Source: JAVBNA01 sp031551875
GTDB lineage: Bacteria > Bacillota > Clostridia > Oscillospirales > Acutalibacteraceae
DNA length: 64,000 nucleotides
Direction of reading: 5' to 3'
NCBI GenBank assembly: GCA_031551875.1
Contig: JAVBNA010000005.1
Location: forward strand, 19,963 to 83,962
The notes beneath the pieces were generated by a model. It was not told the origin of the DNA and ran no database searches. It worked only from the letters and a program-made list of their open reading frames with translations. Of this stretch, positions 16,315 to 24,162 are shown piece after piece. Position numbers and translations under genes: made by a program. Position 1 is the stretch's first letter, and each line of letters begins with the position of its first letter.

Positions 16315-16719
16315 ATGTCCCATCTCGAGGAATTGAGCATCAAGACGCAAAACCAGGGCGTGTACAACATCACAAAGGAAATCACCGGCGCTATCAAGCG
16401 CAGCGGGGTGGAAGAAGGCATTGCGGTCGTCTTCTGCCCGCACACAACCGCCGCCATCACGCTCAATGAAAACACCGACCCCAAAAATGTCGGGCATGAT
16501 CTGCTGCTGAGCCTGGAGCGCACCTTCCCCTCCCACAGCGATTTTACCCATTCGGAGGGAAACTCCCATGCTCACGTTCGTTCTTCGGCGGTGGGCTGTC
16601 AGGTCACGCTGATCATCGAGGACAACTGGCCCAAGCTGGGCATCTGGCAAAACGTTTACCTGCTTGAGTTTGACGGGCCGCGGCAGCGATCGTTCTATGT
16701 TAAAATTATGCAAGGGTAA
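16315..16719 (+). CDS. yjbQ: YjbQ family protein (UPF0047)
   Basis: A 134-residue single-domain protein with the family core VVFCPHTTAAITLNEN, HSDFTHSEGNSHAHVRSS and WQNVYLLEFDGPRQR. YjbQ proteins are small trimeric enzymes annotated as a secondary thiamine-phosphate synthase activity; their physiological role is unsettled. The start at 16315 is chosen because AAAGGAG precedes this ATG and the family begins here; an upstream in-frame TTG lies in the promoter. Monocistronic with its own promoter and terminator. Confidence 0.92.
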   Translation: MSHLEELSIKTQNQGVYNITKEITGAIKRSGVEEGIAVVFCPHTTAAITLNENTDPKNVGHDLLLSLERTFPSHSDFTHSEGNSHAHVRSSAVGCQVTLIIEDNWPKLGIWQNVYLLEFDGPRQRSFYVKIMQG

Positions 16720-16740
16720 TATGTTTTTTCAAAAAAGAAA

Positions 16741-16790
16741 GCCGTCCCCCTTTTTCGCAGAAATTTGCAGGGGGGACGGCCTTTTTTCGG
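16741..16790 (+). terminator. Terminator after yjbQ
   Basis: GCCGTCCCCC (16741-16750) pairs with GGGGGACGGC (16771-16780), followed by CTTTTTTC. Confidence 0.85.
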
Positions 16791-16865
16791 CAAAACCAGG
16801 CACCAAATTCATGAAACACTCATAAATTGGAGAGAATAGAACCGCCAAAGAAAGGTTGATTATCT

Positions 16866-17954
16866 GTGAAATATGAGAACAGGGATCTCTCCTTTTTCCT
16901 GGGCGCCAACGCCCCTTCCGGTTTCGTATCCCGGTTTGATGAGCTGTACGATCCCGAAAACGGGTGGCGCTGCTATATCATTAAAGGTGGCCCCGGCACC
17001 GGGAAATCGGGGCTCATGAAGCGCCTGATCGAGTATACCCCTGAGCTGATGCATGAGTACATTTACTGCTCCTCCGATCCCGATTCGCTGGACGGCGTGA
17101 TCTTTCCTGAGAAAAAGGTGTGCATCGCCGACGGTACAGCGCCCCACGTCATGGAGCCCAAATACCCCGGTGCGGTGGAAACCATTATCAATTTGGGCGA
17201 CTATTGGGATCAGGAGGGCATTGCCGCACACACGCAGGACATCATCAAATACACAAAGGCCATCTCGGTCCTCCACCAGCGCTCTGCGCGCCTACGCGAC
17301 GCCGCCGGCACCCACATCGCAGACAACTCCCGGCACTGCTACGACTGTGTCAACGTGGAAAAGCTCCAGCACTACACCCGCAACATTGCCGCCAGAGAAT
17401 TTGCCAGGGCGTCCGGTCACGGCACCGACCGAATCCGCTATCTGACCGGCATCACACCCAAAAAGATCGTGGGCTTCTGGGAAAACATTGAAAACCGCTA
17501 TGAGAAAATTTATGTGATTGAGGATGAGTTTGGGGTTGTCAGCAAGCGCTTTATGGCCGAAATTCGCGCCGCCTGCCACGCGCGCAGGCTGGACATCATC
17601 ACCTGCCTGTGTCCTATGAGCGTGGAGGATAAGGTCGATCACCTCCTGATCCCCGACCTTTCCCTCTGCTTTGTTACGCGCAATTCCTGGCACAACGTCC
17701 CCTTTAAGGGCACCAAAACCATTCACGCCCGCCGCTTTACCGACGAGGAGGTGCTCCGGCAGAACCGGCAGCGTTTCGGCTTTAACCGCAAGGCGTCGCG
17801 CGAGCTGATGAAGGAGGCTATTTCACTTCTTGAGGAGGCAAAGGCCGCCCACGACATTCTGGAAGGCTTTTACACGCCTTATATGGATTTTGCCGCAGTC
17901 GGACGTCTTGTGGAAAGCCTCTCTCAGGAAATCCTGGCACGCCCAAGCACCTGA
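16866..17954 (+). CDS. P-loop ATPase of unknown function
   Basis: A 362-residue soluble protein with a clear Walker A motif GGPGTGKSGLMKR near residues 40-52. A Cys-rich, clearly non-membrane C-terminal half follows, with no transporter signature. It resembles a family of uncharacterised Firmicute P-loop proteins of this length; I do not recognise a named function. Weak RBS; a GTG/TTG start cannot be excluded, but the ATG at 16866 gives the natural family start. Flanked by terminators on both sides (16741 and 17992), so it is transcribed alone. Confidence 0.75.
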   Translation: MKYENRDLSFFLGANAPSGFVSRFDELYDPENGWRCYIIKGGPGTGKSGLMKRLIEYTPELMHEYIYCSSDPDSLDGVIFPEKKVCIADGTAPHVMEPKYPGAVETIINLGDYWDQEGIAAHTQDIIKYTKAISVLHQRSARLRDAAGTHIADNSRHCYDCVNVEKLQHYTRNIAAREFARASGHGTDRIRYLTGITPKKIVGFWENIENRYEKIYVIEDEFGVVSKRFMAEIRAACHARRLDIITCLCPMSVEDKVDHLLIPDLSLCFVTRNSWHNVPFKGTKTIHARRFTDEEVLRQNRQRFGFNRKASRELMKEAISLLEEAKAAHDILEGFYTPYMDFAAVGRLVESLSQEILARPST

Positions 17955-17991
17955 TTTATACACGAAAAGCCTGTAACTACAGGTTCCAAAT

Positions 17992-18030
17992 ATGGGGAGA
18001 CAGTTTTTTGACTGGCTCTCCATTTTTCTT
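17992..18030 (+). terminator. Terminator after the P-loop ATPase gene
   Basis: A 13-bp stem with two mismatches (17992-18004 with 18011-18023), T-rich loop, then TTTTTCTTTT. Confidence 0.7.
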
Positions 18031-18059
18031 TTGCATTTTTTCTTAAAACCATGTATACT
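18031..18059 (+). promoter_or_regulatory. Promoter of the diguanylate cyclase gene
   Basis: TTGCAT (18031-18036), 17-base spacer, TATACT (18054-18059). Confidence 0.6.
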
Positions 18060-18140
18060 GTCCATGATTGCTTTATGCGAAATAAAGTTTTATAATGAAA
18101 GGCAGGTTGTCATCAATTGATAGAGAAGGTGAAGGCAATT

Positions 18141-19361
18141 ATGAGACTGTCGGGTAAACACAGGGCAGGGATCTTTTTTGTTTTTCTGGCATTTTGCGTG
18201 GTGCTGCTTTCGCTGATTACGGGCATGGCCATCAAAAACTACAATGACTCTCAGAATATACTCAAGGAAAGCATCAGTTCACGCATGATTTCCATGGCGA
18301 TGACCGCCAGGGAGATCATTGACCCTCAGAATTTCCTCGAATACAACAGCCTGAGCGACATGGAGAAGGATTCCGGCTATGGTGAAACGCTGGAAAAACT
18401 GCGCACGACCGCAAACCACATTGGCGCAAAATATCTGTACGCCCTGAAGGAAATTGACGGTAAATACTACTTTCTTTATGATACTGATCTGAAAGAGGAC
18501 ACCCGGTTTACTGAATACAATCCGGGAGAAGTATATCTTAAAGCCTTCCAAGGTGAAAATTCCGCCTCACCATACAACGCCAACGATGAATTCGGCAGCT
18601 TCAGCTCCGGCGCAGTGCCGGTCATTGTGGACAACAAAGTCGTGGGCATTGTGGGCGCGGACGTTGACGACCAGCTTGTGGAGCAGCACCGCGACGCACA
18701 ATTCCGCAACATGGCCTTCCTGATCGCCCTCATTTTCCTCACCCTGCTTTTCATGGCCGTCCTGCTGGCTATTCTCCTGAAAAAAATTAAGGATGCGCAG
18801 GACAAGCTTTACCGTCAGGCTCATTATGACAAACTCACCGACCTGCCCAACCGTCAGTATCTGCTCGAGCACCTCGGCAAGGCGACTGCCGACAAGAAGA
18901 AAATGCCCTTTTCCCTCTTTTTCATTGACCTCGACAACTTTAAAAAGGTCAATGACACCGCCGGTCATGACGCGGGCGACGCCCTCCTGCAAAACATCGG
19001 CAACTTTCTCTCCTCCGCCCACGTCAACACAAAGGTATTCCGTCCCTCAGCCGGCGCACTCAATGTGGCGGCGCGCATCGGCGGCGACGAGTTCATTCTG
19101 GTCGCGCCGGGGCTGACGGCCGAGGAGTCTGAAAGCTTTGCGAAAGAGCTGATCGAGGGCCTGCAAACCAAGGTGTCGGACAAAAACATCAAGAAGTTCC
19201 ATGTTGGCTTGAGCATCGGCATTGTCATGTTCCCCGAACATTCTGAAAATTTCCATGTCCTGATCAAGTATGCCGACATCGCGATGTACCACGCCAAGCG
19301 CGCAGGCAAGAACGCCTTCCTGTCGTACAACGACGAAATGAAGGAAAAGGACGAGAAATAA
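18141..19361 (+). CDS. Membrane-anchored diguanylate cyclase (GGDEF)
   Basis: Makes cyclic di-GMP from two GTP. Order: TM helix (about 10-32, FFVFLAFCVVLLSLITGMAI), an extracytoplasmic sensor domain (about 40-190) with a dCache-like look, second TM (NMAFLIALIFLTLLFMAVLL), then a GGDEF domain with FFIDLDNFKKVNDT and the intact RIGGDEF active site (about residue 313). The RxxD inhibitory site is not obvious. I prefer the ATG at 18141 (GAAGGTGAAGG upstream); a TTG at 18117 is an alternative that adds eight residues. Single gene with its own promoter; c-di-GMP could influence the envelope enzymes that follow. Confidence 0.93.
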   Translation: MRLSGKHRAGIFFVFLAFCVVLLSLITGMAIKNYNDSQNILKESISSRMISMAMTAREIIDPQNFLEYNSLSDMEKDSGYGETLEKLRTTANHIGAKYLYALKEIDGKYYFLYDTDLKEDTRFTEYNPGEVYLKAFQGENSASPYNANDEFGSFSSGAVPVIVDNKVVGIVGADVDDQLVEQHRDAQFRNMAFLIALIFLTLLFMAVLLAILLKKIKDAQDKLYRQAHYDKLTDLPNRQYLLEHLGKATADKKKMPFSLFFIDLDNFKKVNDTAGHDAGDALLQNIGNFLSSAHVNTKVFRPSAGALNVAARIGGDEFILVAPGLTAEESESFAKELIEGLQTKVSDKNIKKFHVGLSIGIVMFPEHSENFHVLIKYADIAMYHAKRAGKNAFLSYNDEMKEKDEK

Positions 19362-19436
19362 GGAAACTCCCCCTATGCGGTTTCCGTCCCCTCCCGAACA
19401 CCCCCGAAGCTGCCCCGCAGGCAGGCTGACCATCCT

Positions 19437-19470
19437 CCGGCTGATCTCTATGAAGGTCAGCCGGTTTTGT
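19437..19470 (+). terminator. Terminator after the diguanylate cyclase gene
   Basis: CCGGCTGA (19437-19444) pairs with TCAGCCGG (19457-19464), then TTTTGTTT. The same 3' arm can also pair with an earlier CTGACC, giving a competing fold. Confidence 0.6.
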
Positions 19471-19618
19471 TTATCCGTATATTTCGGGGACAACCCGAAT
19501 ATCAATAACCGTACGGTTTTTTCTCTTTCTTCGCCCAAACCCCGGACAAACTGCAATTTGTGGTTTTCTTTTGTGCCGGTTTGCGTTATACTGTATATAA
19601 TCATATTCGGAGGGCGCT

Positions 19619-20875
19619 ATGAAGCCGATTGTTCGCTTTATGTCTTTGCTTGCCGCTGTTTTTCTGGTGGTGCTGGTAGGTGTAACGCTGTTCACCTCCA
19701 TTTTTCCCGCGAAAGCCGACGGGGACAATGTCTCCTCTTCTTCGCCGTCCACACGCGCTGCCCGCGCGCCCGATCAGGAACTGAGGGCGGTGTGGGTGTC
19801 CTTCTATTCGCTCACCGTGAAGCCTGCGAACCGCTCTGAGCAGGGCTTTCGTAATCAGTTTCAGGCTGTCGTCGACCGGGCGAAGGGCTATGGCTTTAAC
19901 ACGCTGGTCGTACATGTCCGCTCCCATGCGGATGCCATGTACCCCTCAAAGCTGTATCCCTGGTCACACCTGCTGACCGGCGCGCAGGGCGTCGACCCGG
20001 ACTATGACCCCCTTGCCTGCATGATCGAGATCACCCACAAGGCGGGGCTTTCCTTTCACGCGTGGCTCAACCCCCTGCGCATCCAGCACGGCACGACGCC
20101 CCAGACGCTGAGTACAGGCAGCCTGCCCGCGCGTTTCTCCGGCGACAGCAACACGGACAACGACCGCTGGGCGGTGCAGATCGCCGACGGCACTTATTTA
20201 AACCCTGCCTATCCCGGCGCGCGCGCCTATATCATTGACGGCGTGAAGGAAATCGTGCAAAATTACGATGTGGACGGCGTCCACTTTGACGACTATTTTT
20301 ACCCGGTCGGGCCGGAGGGCGAAAACACGTTTGACAAGCCCGAATACGACAAGTACTGCGAAACAGCCTCGCCGGCGCTTTCGCTGCTTGACTGGCGCAC
20401 CGAAAACATCAATGCGCTGGTCAGCGGCGTCTATTCCGCCGTCAAGGCGGAAAAAGCAGATGTTGTGTTCGGCATCTCCCCTGCCGCGAACTTTGAAAAT
20501 GACCGCCTGATGGCCGCGGACGTGAAAACCTGGGGCAGCAAAAAGGGATATGTCGATTACCTGTGTCCCCAGATTTATTTCTCCTTTACGCACAACACCC
20601 ACCCCTACGAGCAAACCGCGCAGGAATGGGCGCAGGTGGTCAAAAGTCCCGAGGTCGCCCTCTATGTCGGCCTGGGCTTATATAAAGCGGGCACACAGGT
20701 TGAGAAGGAGCCCGAATGGGCACAAGCGCACGACATCATTGCCCGCCAGATTGCCTATGGGCGGGACACCCTGCACTGGGACGGGTTCATGGTCTTTTCC
20801 TACGCCGATCTGACCAATCCAGAGGCCGCTTTGGAATGCAAAGCAATGAAACAAGTAATAAAAAAGAAGTCTTAA
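19619..20875 (+). CDS. Membrane-anchored/secreted GHL10-type glycosyl hydrolase
   Basis: A 418-residue protein of the glycosyl hydrolase-like 10 family (DUF187). A signal anchor (1-33, FMSLLAAVFLVVLVGVTLFT) is followed by a TIM-barrel with ELRAVWVSFYS, GFNTLVVHVRSHADAMYPS, HAWLNPLRI and DGVHFDDYFYP. Members are thought to act on cell-wall or other extracellular glycans. RBS GGAGGGCG before ATG. The stop is 13 bases before the amidase gene, so the two are likely an envelope-remodelling pair. The substrate is not shown by the sequence. Confidence 0.9.
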   Translation: MKPIVRFMSLLAAVFLVVLVGVTLFTSIFPAKADGDNVSSSSPSTRAARAPDQELRAVWVSFYSLTVKPANRSEQGFRNQFQAVVDRAKGYGFNTLVVHVRSHADAMYPSKLYPWSHLLTGAQGVDPDYDPLACMIEITHKAGLSFHAWLNPLRIQHGTTPQTLSTGSLPARFSGDSNTDNDRWAVQIADGTYLNPAYPGARAYIIDGVKEIVQNYDVDGVHFDDYFYPVGPEGENTFDKPEYDKYCETASPALSLLDWRTENINALVSGVYSAVKAEKADVVFGISPAANFENDRLMAADVKTWGSKKGYVDYLCPQIYFSFTHNTHPYEQTAQEWAQVVKSPEVALYVGLGLYKAGTQVEKEPEWAQAHDIIARQIAYGRDTLHWDGFMVFSYADLTNPEAALECKAMKQVIKKKS

Positions 20876-20888
20876 AAGGAGACACTAT

Positions 20889-22658
20889 ATGCTCACACGG
20901 ATCCCTAAAAAAATTCTGATCTCCTTCCTTTTGGCCGCCGCGCTGTTTGCCGGATTCTTTGCGCTGACGCTGTCTCCAGTGCGCATCTCCTATGAGCCGC
21001 CGCAGGAGACCAGCCGGGAGGATTTTTTTACCGACACCGCGCTGCGCGACTACCTGCTGGGCAAAAACGACTATTTCTTCCCCGTGCGTACGCAGAGCAG
21101 CGCGATCCAGTCGTACAGCCCAAACACCGACAGATTTGTCCATCCGGGCGATCGTGTCGCGCTGGAAATCTCCGTGCGCACCGGTTCTGTCCCGCGCGCC
21201 TTCTTTCAAAAGCTGGAAATCCCCCTTTCGGAAGGCAAGGAAAACGGTCAGTTCACCACCTACCGCGGCAAGCTGACCGTGCCCAAAGAGGTGCAGCACG
21301 GTCTCTACGGCGCGGTGGAATTCACCGTAGAAACCGACGACAGCGGCGAGGTTGTCACCGCCTGTGTGCTGCGCGACGCCTCCTCGTCCGGTAAAGATCT
21401 GCCCGCTCCTGCCAAAAACGCCGACGGCACCTTTAAGATGGTGGAGATCCTCGCGCTGGCAGAGACCTATGAATATGACGCCGAGGACAACAAAAACACC
21501 GGGCTCAACCACTATCCCGCCGGAACCGTGGACTACGTATACGGGCAAAATGACTACATCGACAAAAAAGGCAACTCGTACACCTTTCTCTGGCTGCGCA
21601 GCGGACGGCGCATCTGTATCGCCGCTCACACCGACACGAACGATTACGCTGTGCCTGTGCGATCCTATAGCGCGAAGAAACCGGCCGACAACGTCCTGCG
21701 CTACAGTCAAAGCAGGATCAACAAAGCCAAAACCGAAATCACGCTGGACAGTGCCTGGAAGGTGCCGGTCTCGGTCACGCTGCACCCGCAGCTGTACACG
21801 TCGGGCTATCAGGGCCGTCCCTACAATGTGACGCGCTTCACGGCGACTTATGTGGACATCCGATTCTACTACACCGCCCCGCCGAATGAAGCGGTCAACG
21901 TCGAGGACAGCCCGCTGTTTGAAAGCGCGGACTGGGTGCGCGGTCTGCAGGGAGAAACCATCCTGCGGCTGCACCTCAAGCCGGGAGCTACGTTGTCCGG
22001 CTACTCCTTTACCTACAATGAGGACGGACAGGCTGTCTTTTCCTTCCGTCATAAGCCCGCCGCCGTCCCGGCGGAGGGCGCCTTTGGCTACTCCCTCAAG
22101 GGGATCAAAATTTCTCTCGACGCCGGACACGGCGGAAAGTCGCCCGGCGCGACCAATACAATTGACGGCATTGAGGTCACCGAAAAGGCACAGACACGTA
22201 AAATCTGCGATTACCTGATTGAGTATCTTGAAGCGATGGGCGCTTCGGTACAGAACGTCCGGGAAAACGACGACCTGATGGATCAGATCGAACGCTCGAA
22301 AAAAGCACGGACGTTTGACCCCGATCTCTTTGTCAGCATTCATCTCAACGCCAGCGATTCGAAAACCAGCGGTGCGGAGGGCTATTACTATTACCCGTTC
22401 AGCCAGCCGCTCGCACAGACACTCTATGAATCGCTCGAGACGCACTATCCGGAGGCGCTGGGCTATAAGCCGGCCGCACGCGACATGCGGGTGCGCTATT
22501 ATCCCTTTGCGGTCACGCGGGTGACCGCATATCCTTCGGTGCTGATGGAGCTGGGCTATTTTGACAATGCCGCTGAGGTGGTCAAGCTGTGCGATCCCCA
22601 GTGTCAGAAGGCGCTTGCCAAGGCGCTTGCGGACGGGATCGTAAACTACTTTAAGTAA
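20889..22658 (+). CDS. N-acetylmuramoyl-L-alanine amidase (Amidase_3) with N-terminal extension
   Basis: Cleaves the amide bond between MurNAc and the stem peptide. 589 residues: signal anchor (about 8-27), a long extracytoplasmic region of unknown fold (about 35-400), and a C-terminal Amidase_3 domain. Its zinc ligands are visible in DAGHGG (about 412), the Glu in GIEVTEKAQ, SIHLNAS (about 482) and the catalytic Glu in LMELGYF (about 552). RBS AAAGGAGA. Co-transcribed with the GHL10 gene and closed by a bidirectional terminator at 22665. The large N-terminal part is unlike the SH3/CBM-type anchors usual for amidases. Confidence 0.93.
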   Translation: MLTRIPKKILISFLLAAALFAGFFALTLSPVRISYEPPQETSREDFFTDTALRDYLLGKNDYFFPVRTQSSAIQSYSPNTDRFVHPGDRVALEISVRTGSVPRAFFQKLEIPLSEGKENGQFTTYRGKLTVPKEVQHGLYGAVEFTVETDDSGEVVTACVLRDASSSGKDLPAPAKNADGTFKMVEILALAETYEYDAEDNKNTGLNHYPAGTVDYVYGQNDYIDKKGNSYTFLWLRSGRRICIAAHTDTNDYAVPVRSYSAKKPADNVLRYSQSRINKAKTEITLDSAWKVPVSVTLHPQLYTSGYQGRPYNVTRFTATYVDIRFYYTAPPNEAVNVEDSPLFESADWVRGLQGETILRLHLKPGATLSGYSFTYNEDGQAVFSFRHKPAAVPAEGAFGYSLKGIKISLDAGHGGKSPGATNTIDGIEVTEKAQTRKICDYLIEYLEAMGASVQNVRENDDLMDQIERSKKARTFDPDLFVSIHLNASDSKTSGAEGYYYYPFSQPLAQTLYESLETHYPEALGYKPAARDMRVRYYPFAVTRVTAYPSVLMELGYFDNAAEVVKLCDPQCQKALAKALADGIVNYFK

Positions 22659-22664
22659 AAAAAC

Positions 22665-22695
22665 TGGCTTGCCCGTAAATGCACCGGGCAAGCCA
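22665..22695. terminator. Bidirectional terminator between amidase and transglutaminase genes
   Basis: 11-bp stem TGGCTTGCCCG (22665-22675) / CGGGCAAGCCA (22685-22695), T-runs on both strands, between convergent genes. Confidence 0.85.
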
Positions 22696-22701
22696 ATTTT
22701 C

Positions 22702-23991
22702 TTATTTTTTCTTATTTTTCTGAATGGCATAGTAGATCAAATACCCGCCCGCCGCCGCGAGCAGCGTGAGCCACAGCGCAAGCCGGACGCCGGTGGGTGC
22801 CTGCGGCTCCGGCTCCTGACGGAGGATCTGTCCGGGCTTCGTGCGCACCTCAATGCGCAGCGTGTCAAACACCCGCGCCCCGTCGGTCACCTCCATCACG
22901 GTCGTGCCGGTATTGCGAGCGGTGATGCGTACGGTTTCCTCGGACACTGTATACCCGGCGACCTCCTCGTTCTCGATCATTAGCTTGGCACGGAAGCTGG
23001 CCTCCTTTGGGTTCATGACCAGAGTGACCGTGCCCTCCTCCTCCGGAGACAGTGTAAGGGTGCTCTGGCTGAACGCGCCGCCCGACAGCATATATTTCGT
23101 GCTGTTTGCTTCGGGGCGGGGCGTTGTTTCAGCCAAGTGGGTTTTGACAAACTCGGCGTCGGGCAGGAGGAAGTACAGGTAGTTCTGCCCGATGTCGTCC
23201 CACGTCACGTCCACGTTGTAGTATTCCCCGTGCAGGCGCACCATGTTCCAGGCGTGCGATTCAAAATCGCTTGTGCCGTCCCCCGCCCGGCCTACAATAT
23301 ATTCGCATTCCAGCCCGGACAGGTCGCACAGGATTTTAAAGCCGCGGGCGTAGGCGTCGCACAGTCCCCGTCCGGCGATGATCGCGCGGAATACGTCCGA
23401 TTCCTCGTCGGAGTAGGTCAGCATGTCGCACAGGACGCGGTGGATCTTGCGAACCTTTTGAAATTCATCCAGCTCGAGCAGCTTTTCTTCTTTGACAATG
23501 CGGCTGAAGCGTTCGAGCCCCAGCTCGACGTCAGCGGAGGCGTAGTAGTCCACCGACCTGCTTTCCGGAAGCAGGGACGGGAAAAAGTCACTGCCCGCGA
23601 CATACACCTCTACGCTGGAAACACCCGGGCAGGTTCTGTTTTTCCTGAGCGGGTACACGCGAAAGAGGTGCCGGCCTGAGCCAAGGACGGTGGGTTCAAA
23701 GTAGGTCTTTTCCTGTTCGACAATCTTAGAGTTTGGGTACGCCTTCCCCCCCACCTCAAAGGAATAGAGAATGTAGTAGCTGTCCGCTTCCGCCTGCCCG
23801 TCCCACGAAAGACGCAGGCGGCGTTCCCCCTTGTCATTGTAGCGCGCGGCAAAGCGCAGGTTTTCCACCGGGCGAAGTGCGGAGTCCGGGTTTATGTCGG
23901 GAATCAGCTCCTCGGTGGTTTCCCCTTCGGCAGACACGTGCACACTCAGCAGGAAAAGCAGCGTACACAGCATACACAGGGTTTTCTTCAT
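22702..23991 (-). CDS. Secreted transglutaminase-like superfamily protein, C-terminally anchored
   Basis: 429 residues: signal peptide (1-21), a fibronectin-type beta domain (about 40-120, RRLRLSWDGQAEADSYYILY), and a transglutaminase-like core with Cys in GRGLCDAYARG (about 209), His in ESHAWNMV (about 246) and Asp in NVDVTWDD (about 260). A Big-like beta domain follows, then a C-terminal TM (LALWLTLLAAAGGYLIYYAI) with a KNKKK tail. These proteins act outside the cell as Cys proteases or crosslinkers; the substrate is unknown. Its Shine-Dalgarno GGGGGAGG lies inside the palindromic leader at 23996-24087, so translation may be structure-controlled. Confidence 0.9.
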   Translation of the reverse strand: MKKTLCMLCTLLFLLSVHVSAEGETTEELIPDINPDSALRPVENLRFAARYNDKGERRLRLSWDGQAEADSYYILYSFEVGGKAYPNSKIVEQEKTYFEPTVLGSGRHLFRVYPLRKNRTCPGVSSVEVYVAGSDFFPSLLPESRSVDYYASADVELGLERFSRIVKEEKLLELDEFQKVRKIHRVLCDMLTYSDEESDVFRAIIAGRGLCDAYARGFKILCDLSGLECEYIVGRAGDGTSDFESHAWNMVRLHGEYYNVDVTWDDIGQNYLYFLLPDAEFVKTHLAETTPRPEANSTKYMLSGGAFSQSTLTLSPEEEGTVTLVMNPKEASFRAKLMIENEEVAGYTVSEETVRITARNTGTTVMEVTDGARVFDTLRIEVRTKPGQILRQEPEPQAPTGVRLALWLTLLAAAGGYLIYYAIQKNKKK

Positions 23992-23995
23992 GGTA

Positions 23996-24087
23996 AAACC
24001 TCCCCCGTTCGGTTGTAAACAGTATGGGATGAATCATTCCATACTATTCACCAGCGTGACGCTGGACCCAAACCACGGGGGAGGTTT
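23996..24087 (-). repeat. 92-bp palindromic leader element with three stems and an embedded Shine-Dalgarno
   Basis: Outer arms AAACCTCCCCCGT (23996-24008) and ACGGGGGAGGTTT (24075-24087) are perfectly complementary over 13 bp. Inside are two more stems: AGTATGG/CCATACT (24021-24027 with 24039-24045) and CCAGCG/CGCTGG (24051-24056 with 24060-24065). On the minus strand this is the transglutaminase leader, and the GGGGGAGG Shine-Dalgarno is in the outer 3' arm. Part of it recurs at 34694-34721. It is either a regulatory RNA or a short repeated palindromic/MITE-like element. Confidence 0.65.
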
Positions 24088-24162
24088 CATAAATCATTTA
24101 TTTTTGCACGCGAAGGAAAGTTTCAATCAAGCAGAGAATGAAACGCGAGTTGGACACAGGGC

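Noticed and set aside
19470..19618. Possible c-di-GMP riboswitch before the GHL10 gene
   Set aside because: None of the GEMM-I conserved segments could be found; the region shows only a terminator and a weak TATAAT.
20787..22730. A long open frame of about 647 codons on the minus strand
   Set aside because: It lies opposite the GHL10 and amidase genes, has no RBS and no recognisable domains, and its length follows from the codon bias of the real genes.
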